This document shows, one piece after another, positions 19,298 through 27,170 of a DNA stretch of 64,000 nucleotides (positions within the stretch are counted from its first letter, which is position 1; every line of letters begins with the position of its first letter). Under the pieces are notes generated by a model. The model was not told where the DNA came from. It did no database searches and saw only the letters and a program-made list of their open reading frames with translations. The stretch comes from Thermoplasmata archaeon (GTDB taxonomy: Archaea; Thermoplasmatota; Thermoplasmata; Thermoplasmatales; Thermoplasmataceae). The translations under genes and the position numbers were made by a program. The stretch spans positions 62,001 to 126,000 of the forward strand of contig JAKATN010000002.1 of NCBI GenBank assembly GCA_021818715.1, read 5' to 3'.

Positions 19298-19933
19298 TCA
19301 GGTTACCCTGATACTCACTTCCATGAGAAGGAGTCTCTCAAAGAACAGCTTCGTTGAAGCGACAGTTCGAAACGAAAAATCTCTGGATTCGGACATGAAC
19401 AGATCTATGTCTGCCAAATCTGACAGCACGATATAGCACTTTCCACCCTTATCCATAAAGCGTGGCAAATCTGTGAGAAACCTGCGAACTACCTTGAAGC
19501 CGTCAGGCCCTCCGGCCCACTGCTCAAACCCGGGCACTTCCTCCTCCACCGGAAGATATGGCGGGTTGAAAATTACCGTATCGAACTTCCCGGTGACGGA
19601 GCTGAACAGGTCGCTTACGTGTGCCCACAATTCGATGCCGTTGCGCTTTGCATTTGCCAGGGTGCATTCAACGGCAGCCGGGTTGATGTCCACAGCCTCC
19701 ACGGGGTGCCCCATCTTCCGGCAGAGTATGGAGATCAGGCCTGTGCCGCAGCCCACTTCTAGTATCCTTCCCGAGGGAAGCACGTTGTCAGCAAGGAGTA
19801 TGGAATCATCGGAGGGCTCGTAAACTCCGTTGCATGACTCAATACTAATCGAGATGCCTCCTCGCCTATATTCCATTCTGATTTCCGTCCGGGGGAGAAT
19901 ACTCCCATTCATCTGGGAAACGAACCCTTTCAT
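19298..19933 (-). CDS. HemK2/Mtq2-type methyltransferase (probable aRF1 glutamine methyltransferase)
   Basis: A class I SAM-dependent methyltransferase with motif I LEVGCGTGLISI, motif II VDINPAAV and the NPPY motif of enzymes that methylate amide or amino nitrogens (FNPPYLP). The VYEPSDDS segment before motif I is the mark of the Mtq2/N6AMT1 branch, which methylates the GGQ glutamine of release factor 1. The partner Trm112 is not in the window. The start could be ATG 19933, with a weak TATA near 19950-19958, or the in-frame ATG at 19876, which better matches homologues. A GGGAG/CTCCC hairpin lies between them at 19893-19906. Confidence 0.85.
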   Translation of the reverse strand: MKGFVSQMNGSILPRTEIRMEYRRGGISISIESCNGVYEPSDDSILLADNVLPSGRILEVGCGTGLISILCRKMGHPVEAVDINPAAVECTLANAKRNGIELWAHVSDLFSSVTGKFDTVIFNPPYLPVEEEVPGFEQWAGGPDGFKVVRRFLTDLPRFMDKGGKCYIVLSDLADIDLFMSESRDFSFRTVASTKLFFERLLLMEVSIRVT

Positions 19934-19979
19934 GAAAGACGGCGCATTATATCTATGTCACGACCTATTACTGGCGAAG

Positions 19980-21152
19980 TTAACTCAGGGCAATTTCATC
20001 CTGTATCTCCCTGAGACTGGCGATTACCTGTTTTTCGATTTCGTCAACTTCCTCCCTGATGGACTTTACGGCCTTTTCAATGTCCGTGCTCTTTGTGCGG
20101 ATGTTCCTGAAGCGATCGATGGAAGCTTTAATCGTAGACAGCTTCTCGCCAAGATCCAAAGGCTTCATGACAGCTCCGGAAGCAATAGATGACAGGGCAC
20201 GAAGCCTCGCCCACTTGTACGCGATCTCCATCAGGTTCTGGTTTATCATTTCCGAGGTTTCCGAGGTCAGGGCAACGGCCAGAAAGCTGTTGTCATATTC
20301 GTTGAACCAGCCGGTCTCATCCGGAAGGCCTTCAACGGCCCTTGATACAAAAATACCATAGGCCGCACTGCGGTTCTCCATTGCCTCTTTCATCTCATCC
20401 CTTATTTTCTTGACCGTTCTGAAAGGGGAGTCCTTGGCTTCAATTACGATCTGAAGGTTTTCACTTCCAATTCTGGCAGTGAAATCGCCTTTCTTGCTTG
20501 AGGTTATCCTGCCGGGAGTGGAGGTCAGATCAGAGATTTCATCCCCCAGCGGGCGGGCAATTGCTGCAAGCAGGGACCCAACCTGCCCCTGGAACTCAAT
20601 TCCCTTCAGCGGAGTCCTCTCCTTCACCTTCTGGACCTCCTCGTTCACGGCAATTTTGCTCTTCATTTCATTTAAGGAATCCAGTATTTCTTTACGGAGC
20701 GAATGGAGCGGGCTGCCGGGCCTTCCCGGATCAAACACATTGCGGATCACCTCGCCGTTCGGCCCGACAAGGTCATTGACAAGCTTCAAGAATTCCCCGT
20801 TTTTCCCGATCTTTGCATCAAGGAAGCCCGCAAGAACCCCCCTTTCGCCGAAATAGCCTTCGATCAGGTTCCTTACTTCCCCCTCTGTGCCAAACTTTCG
20901 TTCCATTTCATGTCTTATGTCGCCAAGCATAGCCGAGAAACTTCTCTCAATGTAATCGACCTTTTCCGATGTGGCTATGCTCCTGAGGGCAATCACGCCG
21001 GTTTTAATCACCGTTTCAAGCGTGATCTCCCGCCTTTCCTCTCTTACTGCTGAAAAATACTGGATTATATCGTTGTCGGTGGTGTGAAAGGAATTGATCC
21101 AAAACCCGGTTTCGCTAACTTTGATATCGACTTCCATGCCGTCAGAATCCAT
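19980..21152 (-). CDS. Uncharacterised coiled-coil protein with PD-(D/E)XK nuclease-like core
   Basis: The 390-residue protein has a helical N-terminal half. Residues about 185-275 resemble the restriction-endonuclease fold: a helix with E186 (GIEFQGQVGSLL), D223 in KKGDF, then E238-A-K240 in IVIEAKDS, followed by a helix and a strand (AAYGIFVS). That is the E...D...E-x-K metal-binding pattern. The C-terminus (about 300-390) is helical with coiled-coil character. A similar core occurs in DUF2130 proteins. No methylase or helicase is adjacent, so a restriction role is not supported; DNA repair or structural maintenance is possible. A box near 21172-21180 fits the ATG at 21152. Confidence 0.6.
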   Translation of the reverse strand: MDSDGMEVDIKVSETGFWINSFHTTDNDIIQYFSAVREERREITLETVIKTGVIALRSIATSEKVDYIERSFSAMLGDIRHEMERKFGTEGEVRNLIEGYFGERGVLAGFLDAKIGKNGEFLKLVNDLVGPNGEVIRNVFDPGRPGSPLHSLRKEILDSLNEMKSKIAVNEEVQKVKERTPLKGIEFQGQVGSLLAAIARPLGDEISDLTSTPGRITSSKKGDFTARIGSENLQIVIEAKDSPFRTVKKIRDEMKEAMENRSAAYGIFVSRAVEGLPDETGWFNEYDNSFLAVALTSETSEMINQNLMEIAYKWARLRALSSIASGAVMKPLDLGEKLSTIKASIDRFRNIRTKSTDIEKAVKSIREEVDEIEKQVIASLREIQDEIALS

Positions 21153-21275
21153 GTGAACGAATATTCTCTTCAGATATCAAACTAATGGGCACCCGGCATA
21201 ACTCACACCAGATCCATCCGGAATGCGAATCAGGGGAGACATTTAATTAAGCGGATATGCCTCATTCCTTTTGGT

Positions 21276-21563
21276 ATGACGGCATACACCCAGTATTTAG
21301 CTGATCTGTTTTTCCTGCTTCTAGGTCTGTCCGTGATAATTGATGTCGTTATCCTTGCCGGTTCAGCCAGGGTTATGAGGTTAAGAAAGGTGAGGATACT
21401 GTCGGCCCTGTTCCTGATCTCCCTGATTGTCCTTGTGTACCTTGTATACACGATACTCGCAGGGTTTAGCCTTATTGCTTCATTTCCGGCATATGCCGGT
21501 ATTCTGCTGGCATTTTCAGTGCTTTCGGTCTTTTACTTCATGATCCTGAAAGGAATGTCTTAA
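21276..21563 (+). CDS. Small membrane protein (three membrane helices)
   Basis: The 95 residues form three hydrophobic helices (about 8-30, 41-66 and 70-92) separated by a short basic loop (RVMRLRKVR). I recognise no family. An AT-rich box at 21240-21250 precedes the ATG. Its TAA is followed directly by the TTG start of the winged-helix gene, so the two are translated together. This pairing suggests the membrane protein senses or anchors for the regulator. Confidence 0.7.
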   Translation: MTAYTQYLADLFFLLLGLSVIIDVVILAGSARVMRLRKVRILSALFLISLIVLVYLVYTILAGFSLIASFPAYAGILLAFSVLSVFYFMILKGMS

Positions 21564-22058
21564 TTGAAGGAAAGTGGATCGTTCAGGGAACTACTGCTAA
21601 ACCTCATCCGTGAGAACCCGGGGCTTCATTTCAGGGAGATCCAGCGAAGAACTGCTTCCGCAGTGGGAAAGCTGGATTACAATCTCTACCAGTTAGAAAG
21701 AGAGGGGCTTATATCTTCCAGAAGGGATGGAAAGGTGTTGCGGTTTTTTTCGATCGATCAGGACTCGGCGCAGGATCGGATGCTGGCGTTTCACCTGAGA
21801 AACTGGCAGTCACGAGATCTTCTCATCAGGGCTGCAGACTCTGGCGATGCAGGCCTCCCGATACCCGGCAATAGCAAATACAGGAAAAATGTGGAAAGGA
21901 TGGCAGAAGACGGAATACTGCAGGTTTCTGATAGAGGGGACACGCTCATCATAAGCGTGACTGACAGGGACAGCCTGCTGAAATTCCTGAAGAAATACGG
22001 CGACAGTTTCATAGACTCGATCGCTTCTTCGATATACAGGCTCCTGGATGAACACTAA
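21564..22058 (+). CDS. Winged-helix transcription regulator (archaeal, two winged-helix units)
   Basis: The 164 residues begin with a winged helix (FRELLLNLIRENPGLHF, then IQRRTASAVGKLDYNLYQLEREGLI divided by a turn, and a wing SRRDGKVLRFF). The second half (about 95-160) may be another such unit. This layout is frequent in euryarchaeal regulators linked to membrane proteins. The TTG start lies immediately after the stop of the small membrane protein, and the end overlaps the convergent secreted-protein gene by 4 bases. The target is unknown. Confidence 0.8.
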   Translation: MKESGSFRELLLNLIRENPGLHFREIQRRTASAVGKLDYNLYQLEREGLISSRRDGKVLRFFSIDQDSAQDRMLAFHLRNWQSRDLLIRAADSGDAGLPIPGNSKYRKNVERMAEDGILQVSDRGDTLIISVTDRDSLLKFLKKYGDSFIDSIASSIYRLLDEH

Positions 22059-23065
22059 TTCCGGGGTTTCTTCTTCCTGTAACCGCGATACATCATACCG
22101 ACTGCAGCTGCACCCGCAAGCATTCCGATCCCGAGGAACACTGCATGATCGGCGACGTAGTTGATCACGCTGGTGCCGTACAACAGAAGCCTTGAGTTTG
22201 AAAGATCTGCACCAAGTACCGATACATAGGGATCCTGGGTCACCGTAAGTGAGCCGGCATGGGCCTGGAAGTTGAGTACAAATGCAAGGAGAACACCCTC
22301 TTCCCTTGGAATTATTGAAATCGTGTCCGTCCCTGCAACTCCGTTGTGCGTGTAATTGTAATTCCACCAGTAAAGCGCGCGCGTGGAATTAATGTCGGTG
22401 CTGTTGTTTCCCATAGTCAATCCGCCACCGTACATTGAACTTCCGCTGTACGCGTTTACCTCGTTATAATAGAACTGCTTTGAGTCCTCTGCGCCAGCCG
22501 CTCTCTGGACGATCACAAACGTTTCATTTCCGGCATTCCCGGCGGTGAGGTCAACAGTGATTGATAACGACAGCTTTACCGTGGAATTATTGATGCCTGA
22601 AAAGTCGAAACTCTTTTGGGTCAGGCCGCTTGTCAGGTTCAGATTGGATATCTGGCCGTCGTATCTTGAGACATTAACGTAGGCCTGTGCCGATATAGGT
22701 TCAAGTTTTCCGCCTCCAAGGTTGGCGTTGTCGCCGAGGTTCATGACGGTCAGGTAGAGATCTGACAGATCAGTGCCGTTTATGCCATAGAGTGTAAAGT
22801 TGGACACATACGAATAACCCTGTGAACCATTCAGAATTTTCCACTGGAGATCCCCCAGCTGGGCTCCGAACACGCCGGAAGAAGTCGCGATAAAAACATC
22901 GGAATAGGTGACGTTCACGCTCACCACATTGGACACGTTAATCGTCACCTGCGGTGATGGCGAGAGATATATCTCGTTTTCAGAACCATCAGCGCTGGCC
23001 AGCGGCGCAGCTATCATCAATGCAGTGAAGAATAGGCTTATCCAGAGGTACGCCGACCATCGCAC
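22055..23065 (-). CDS. Secreted, membrane-anchored surface protein, unknown function
   Basis: The 336-residue product has a signal peptide (MRWSAYLWISLFFTALM with a cut near ASA), an extracellular beta-rich domain with many N-x-S/T sequons, and one C-terminal membrane helix (about 305-325) ending in a basic tail (YRKKKPRN). The longer frame starts at GTG 23119. The GTG at 23065 is preferred because a TTAATAA box is centred about 27 bases upstream and a proper signal peptide begins there. It is divergent from the PepSY-like gene, and the two share the promoter region 23066-23168. No family is recognised. Confidence 0.75.
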   Translation of the reverse strand: MRWSAYLWISLFFTALMIAAPLASADGSENEIYLSPSPQVTINVSNVVSVNVTYSDVFIATSSGVFGAQLGDLQWKILNGSQGYSYVSNFTLYGINGTDLSDLYLTVMNLGDNANLGGGKLEPISAQAYVNVSRYDGQISNLNLTSGLTQKSFDFSGINNSTVKLSLSITVDLTAGNAGNETFVIVQRAAGAEDSKQFYYNEVNAYSGSSMYGGGLTMGNNSTDINSTRALYWWNYNYTHNGVAGTDTISIIPREEGVLLAFVLNFQAHAGSLTVTQDPYVSVLGADLSNSRLLLYGTSVINYVADHAVFLGIGMLAGAAAVGMMYRGYRKKKPRN

Positions 23066-23152
23066 AGGCTGATAATCCAGTGAACTGGTTATTAAGCTTT
23101 TGGAACAGTGATGTTCCACAACCGTTTACTGGCTTCACGATCTGTGACATCC

Positions 23153-23160
23153 GGAGGTGA
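23153..23160 (+). promoter_or_regulatory. Strong Shine-Dalgarno site deciding the start of the PepSY-like gene
   Basis: GGAGGTGA is fully complementary to the archaeal 16S rRNA 3' end. It overlaps the first possible start (GTG 23157) but lies 8 bases before GTG 23169, so 23169 is the likelier start. Confidence 0.6.
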
Positions 23161-23168
23161 AAAAACAA

Positions 23169-23591
23169 GTGCTCTCATCGTTACTAAGCGCGAAGGCGAT
23201 TGTCGCATTGATCTTGACCGTTTCTGCAGTATCAGTTGCTGGTGCAGCCGGAACAGGCCCTCTTGGGCACATGTTCACGGGGACATCAGGCAGCGGAAAT
23301 CTGACGGCAGCAGAACAGGCAGCGATCACGTACGTGGATACACATTTCTCAGGGAACGGTACGGCCAAGATCCTGCAGATCGAGAACGATACCGAGAACG
23401 GTTCAGCGGTTTTTGATATAACCATACTGGCCCCAAACGGGAATGTCTATGATCTCGGAATAAGCCAGTCGACAAATCAGGTAATCTCTGTGGAACTCTC
23501 CCAGGACATGAATGACAACCAGACTGAGACGGAAAACAGCGACAACTCGACTTCGACCGACAACCAGAACATTGACCAGAAGGACAGCTGA
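23169..23591 (+). CDS. Small secreted PepSY-like protein
   Basis: About 140 residues: a signal peptide (core IVALILTVSAVSVAGA), a short Gly/Ser/Thr linker, then a domain resembling PepSY (AAITYVDTHF, AKILQIEND, VFDITILAPNGNVYDLGI, VISVEL). The C-terminal tail is rich in Asp, Asn, Ser and Thr. PepSY domains often inhibit or assist secreted peptidases. The strand-loop-strand with a conserved aliphatic-aspartate pattern supports the call, but identity is modest. An alternative GTG at 23157 would add MKKQ, giving a more positive N-terminus. It is divergent from the membrane-anchored surface protein gene. Confidence 0.65.
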   Translation: MLSSLLSAKAIVALILTVSAVSVAGAAGTGPLGHMFTGTSGSGNLTAAEQAAITYVDTHFSGNGTAKILQIENDTENGSAVFDITILAPNGNVYDLGISQSTNQVISVELSQDMNDNQTETENSDNSTSTDNQNIDQKDS

Positions 23592-23767
23592 ATACAATTT
23601 CAGCTTCCCAATTTTTTACCACCTTTATCTTTGAATGCACATCAGCTTTCGATCCGATCTGTGCGTCCAGCAGAAACCTCGAAGAAAACCCCACAATGTG
23701 CATGGCGTATTGGGTCGATACCTAACTTTATTACAAAGCTCAAATTATACGCCGCAGGGAACCACCG

Positions 23768-26074
23768 TTGAAGACTACCCTCATAATTGCCGAGAAATTC
23801 GATGCCGCCAGGCGCATCTCCTATATCCTTTCCGAGGGCACATCCAAGCAGAAGAGAACTGCCGGCATGAATTATATTGAATTTTCAGATGGAAACGAAC
23901 GTAACGTCATGGTGCCGCTCAGCGGCCACATCGTCGAACTTGACTTTCCGGAAGAATTTCATGACTGGTCGAAGTCCGACCTTTCCCGAATGGTTTTCAG
24001 CGATCTGATAGTCAAGGTAAAGAACAAGACTGCGCATTCGACGCTGAAGACGCTTGCCGCGGAGGCAGACAGGATAATCGTCGCAACCGACTACGACAGG
24101 GAAGGTGAGCTTATCGGAAAGGAAACCCTAGACCTGATCGGTGCTGACCCACTCTCAGGAAAGATCGCAAGGGCCAGGTTCAGCTCCCTCACTGGACCGG
24201 AGATCAAGAATTCCTTTTCGGAATTGATAAAACTGGACGCTGACATAGCCGATTCAGCTCAGGCGCGGGAGGAAATTGACCTTATTTGGGGGTCGGTCCT
24301 GACCAGATTTTTTTCAGTTGCTTCCAAAAGGCTTGGTAACAATTTCCTATCTATCGGGAGAGTACAGACTCCAACTCTGGCACTTATAGCCAGGAGAGAG
24401 GAGGAAATACGGAAATTCATCCCGGAAAAATACTGGAGAGTAGTCGCCACTTTCTTCAAGGATGGAGAATTTATGGGAGAACTGGAAAACGGCCCTCTGA
24501 AGTCCTCTGAAGAGGCGAAATCCATACTTGAATCATTGAAGGGAAAGGGTGGAAAGGTGGTGGAATTTTCCAGGGAGGAAGTGCCCATAAAGAAGCCACC
24601 CCCATTCAACACCACGGAATTCCTGCGCGAGGCATCACGAATAGGGATAGCTCCTGCCAGGGCCATGAGAATAGCAGAATCCCTATACACGTCAGGTCTG
24701 ATCAGCTACCCAAGAACAGACAATACAGTGTACAACAGGACAATATCGCTGAAAAGCATAGCGGAAAAGCTCAGAAAATCGCAGTTCAGCAAGGAGGCTG
24801 AGCTCGTGCTGAGCCAGGAGAAGATAGTGCCGTCCAGGGGAAAAACCGAAGCCACCGATCATCCGCCTATATACCCAGTATCCGTTCCAGGAAAAAAGCC
24901 GCTTAGACCGGAATTCCTGAAAATATACGAACTCATAGTCAGAAGGTTTCTGGCGACCATATACCGGAACGGGTTGGAAGAGAGAAAGCAGTCAAGGATT
25001 AGTATAGACGGAGTGAACTTTGTATGCAAGGGCAGGAAAGTGATCGACCCGGGCTGGCTCCAGATATATCCTTACCGGAAGATCACTGAGGTATTCCACC
25101 CTGATATCGAAAGCGAAGAACAGGTTCCTGTAAGATCGATCAACTCACTGGAAGAGGTTACCAGGCCCCCGCCAAGATACGACATGGGATCGATCCTCAA
25201 GACAATGGAAGAATTGAAACTTGGTACAAAGAGCACGAGACACGACATCCTGGAGAAGCTGCAGATGAGAGGTTTCATCGAGGGCAATCCTATCGTCCCT
25301 ACAGGTCTGGGAATGGCGCTAATAGATGCGGTTACGTCGGTAAAGTCAAGGATTTCAGAGCCCGAGATGACAGCAAGCCTGGAGGATGAAATGGATGAAA
25401 TCGCAAACAGGAGGAAGACAAAATCCTCAGTAGTGGAGGAATCCAGGGAAATGCTGCTGTCCGTTCTCAAGGATCTTGACGGAAACAGGGAAAAGATAAG
25501 GGAAATCATAAACAGTGGACTTACCCGGGGCGAAAGCATTGGCAAGTGCCCTGAACACAACACCGACATCATGTTCTCGCGGGACAGGGAAAGAGCCAGA
25601 TTCTGGTGCATTACCGAAGGGTGCGAAAGAAAGTTCGACAGGCTTATCAGGGGGAAGATCACTGCAACGGACAGGGTCTGCCCAGTTTGCGGCAATCCAT
25701 TGATCAGGATAATCAGGCGTGGCCAGTCCCCGGAAGAGGTGTGCATAGACCCGAAGTGCCAGTTCAATCTTTCAAGGCAGGAGCTTGGCACATGCCCTAA
25801 AGACGGCGGAAAGCTTGTGGTTAGGCAATCCAGATACGGCAAAAGGTTCATTGGCTGCTCTAACTATCCTTCATGCACTGTAACCTACCCTCTGCCACAA
25901 ATGGGTTTTCTCTCTGTTACTGGTGAAATTTGCGAACACTGTTCTTCGCCCCTGCTGATATCAACAAGGGGGAATAGGAAATGGAAATTCTGCCCAAATA
26001 TGGCCTGCGAGTACAACAAGAAAAAGAAAACCAGGAAGGTGAAAGCCGGTGGAAAGGCTAAAACTGCTACCTGA
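23768..26074 (+). CDS. topA: DNA topoisomerase I (type IA) with four C-terminal zinc fingers
   Basis: It relaxes negatively supercoiled DNA by single-strand passage. The 768 residues contain the TOPRIM domain with metal motif DYDREGE (about residue 112) and the catalytic tyrosine in GLISYPRTDN (about 317). After about residue 590 come four Cys-type zinc fingers (CPEH...C, CPVC...CIDPKC, CPKD...CSNYPSC, CEHC...CPNMAC) ending in a Lys-rich tail. The start is TTG at 23768; an AAATTATAC box centred about 22 bases before it supports a leaderless message. The last 26 bases overlap the next gene. Confidence 0.97.
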   Translation: MKTTLIIAEKFDAARRISYILSEGTSKQKRTAGMNYIEFSDGNERNVMVPLSGHIVELDFPEEFHDWSKSDLSRMVFSDLIVKVKNKTAHSTLKTLAAEADRIIVATDYDREGELIGKETLDLIGADPLSGKIARARFSSLTGPEIKNSFSELIKLDADIADSAQAREEIDLIWGSVLTRFFSVASKRLGNNFLSIGRVQTPTLALIARREEEIRKFIPEKYWRVVATFFKDGEFMGELENGPLKSSEEAKSILESLKGKGGKVVEFSREEVPIKKPPPFNTTEFLREASRIGIAPARAMRIAESLYTSGLISYPRTDNTVYNRTISLKSIAEKLRKSQFSKEAELVLSQEKIVPSRGKTEATDHPPIYPVSVPGKKPLRPEFLKIYELIVRRFLATIYRNGLEERKQSRISIDGVNFVCKGRKVIDPGWLQIYPYRKITEVFHPDIESEEQVPVRSINSLEEVTRPPPRYDMGSILKTMEELKLGTKSTRHDILEKLQMRGFIEGNPIVPTGLGMALIDAVTSVKSRISEPEMTASLEDEMDEIANRRKTKSSVVEESREMLLSVLKDLDGNREKIREIINSGLTRGESIGKCPEHNTDIMFSRDRERARFWCITEGCERKFDRLIRGKITATDRVCPVCGNPLIRIIRRGQSPEEVCIDPKCQFNLSRQELGTCPKDGGKLVVRQSRYGKRFIGCSNYPSCTVTYPLPQMGFLSVTGEICEHCSSPLLISTRGNRKWKFCPNMACEYNKKKKTRKVKAGGKAKTAT

Positions 26075-26954
26075 AATTGCGGTAATATTGCTTTTCGCAG
26101 CAGTATCGTTCTTTTCACTTCTTGTGGCATACGTTTATGGCGCAACTGCCGGTATACAGCAATCGACGTCGAACACCACCAACCTGCTCTACGTCATTCT
26201 CATAATTGCCGTCACACTGGTAATGACTGGCGCAATTCTATACTTCTCACAGAAGCGTGGCATCAGGCTCATCCGCGGCATTTTTATAATAGTCTCCATA
26301 TACGCGACCTTCATCGTTTCCTATGCTGTGGCTGCCCTTGTGGTATCTGTCATCCCCATGGGCGAGCTTGCAGCCCTGCCGGTGTTTCTCATCATATGGT
26401 TCACAATCCCCGGATATCTGGGATTCATGGCATTGACCTCGAAGTCCTTCATTATCGGGAATATCATAGGGTTCATGCTGTCTGCAGGATTCGCTGCAGT
26501 GTGGGGGCTCACGCTTGATGTCTGGTTCACCGTGGGTTTGCTTATAATTTTTGCATGCTATGACTACATCGCGGTTTACAAAACGAAGCATATGATAAAA
26601 CTCGCAGATCTTGCGACCTCAAGCTCCCTCAATATGCTCTTTGTCATACCGGCATCCAGGGGTTTTGATCCCTCTGCCAAGTTCAAAGAAAACCGTGGCG
26701 AAGGCACAGAGCCGGAGGGGGAAAAGGGAATTCTCCTTGGATTCGGCGACGTTGCGCTTCCGAATGTAATGATCATCTCCTCCACCATTTATGGAAACTA
26801 CCAGCTGTTTCCGTTCTTCTATCTCCCACTTCTTGGTGCAGTGGGAGGAATCCTGGTTCTGATGTTTTTCACCAAAAGGCCTGCCCCCGGGCTCCCACTT
26901 CTCAACGCAGGGGTTATAATTGGCTTCCTTCTTGCCCTATTCGTCCCCTGGTAA
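26049..26954 (+). CDS. Presenilin/signal-peptide-peptidase-like intramembrane aspartyl protease
   Basis: The 301-residue protein has about nine hydrophobic segments. The two catalytic aspartates occur in the family motifs YD (CYDYIAVY, about residue 178) and GxGD (LGFGDVALPN, about 235). The conserved PAL segment reads PGLPLL near the C-terminus. It matches archaeal presenilin homologues (COG3389), which cut membrane helices of substrate proteins. The GTG start at 26049 overlaps topA by 26 bases, so translation is likely coupled. Possible substrates include the many single-helix surface proteins of this genome, but that is inference. Confidence 0.88.
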   Translation: MERLKLLPEIAVILLFAAVSFFSLLVAYVYGATAGIQQSTSNTTNLLYVILIIAVTLVMTGAILYFSQKRGIRLIRGIFIIVSIYATFIVSYAVAALVVSVIPMGELAALPVFLIIWFTIPGYLGFMALTSKSFIIGNIIGFMLSAGFAAVWGLTLDVWFTVGLLIIFACYDYIAVYKTKHMIKLADLATSSSLNMLFVIPASRGFDPSAKFKENRGEGTEPEGEKGILLGFGDVALPNVMIISSTIYGNYQLFPFFYLPLLGAVGGILVLMFFTKRPAPGLPLLNAGVIIGFLLALFVPW

Positions 26955-27170
26955 ATCTGACTGTGGGGGAGAAATTCTGCAACTGCCTGACCTCCTCTTC
27001 CGAAGAAACCATATGTTTGCGCCCGTGCATTCCCCTGATATGCTCAGACCTTTTTTCCTGTCTGCCAAGCACCGAATCCGATTACAGGTACCTTGAGGTC
27101 GATCCCTCCGAGTTTCCTGCATTGCATTTGTTAGAATTGCATAATGGTTAATTTTCCCTTTGCAGGTGCA

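Noticed and set aside
19980-21152. Part of a restriction-modification or defence system
   Set aside because: No methylase, specificity subunit, helicase or toxin is adjacent; neighbours are a housekeeping methyltransferase and a membrane/regulator pair.
26963-27151. 62-codon cysteine-rich frame 8 bases after the presenilin-like gene
   Set aside because: No Shine-Dalgarno site, no family resemblance, low-complexity Ser/Cys/Leu content; probably chance.
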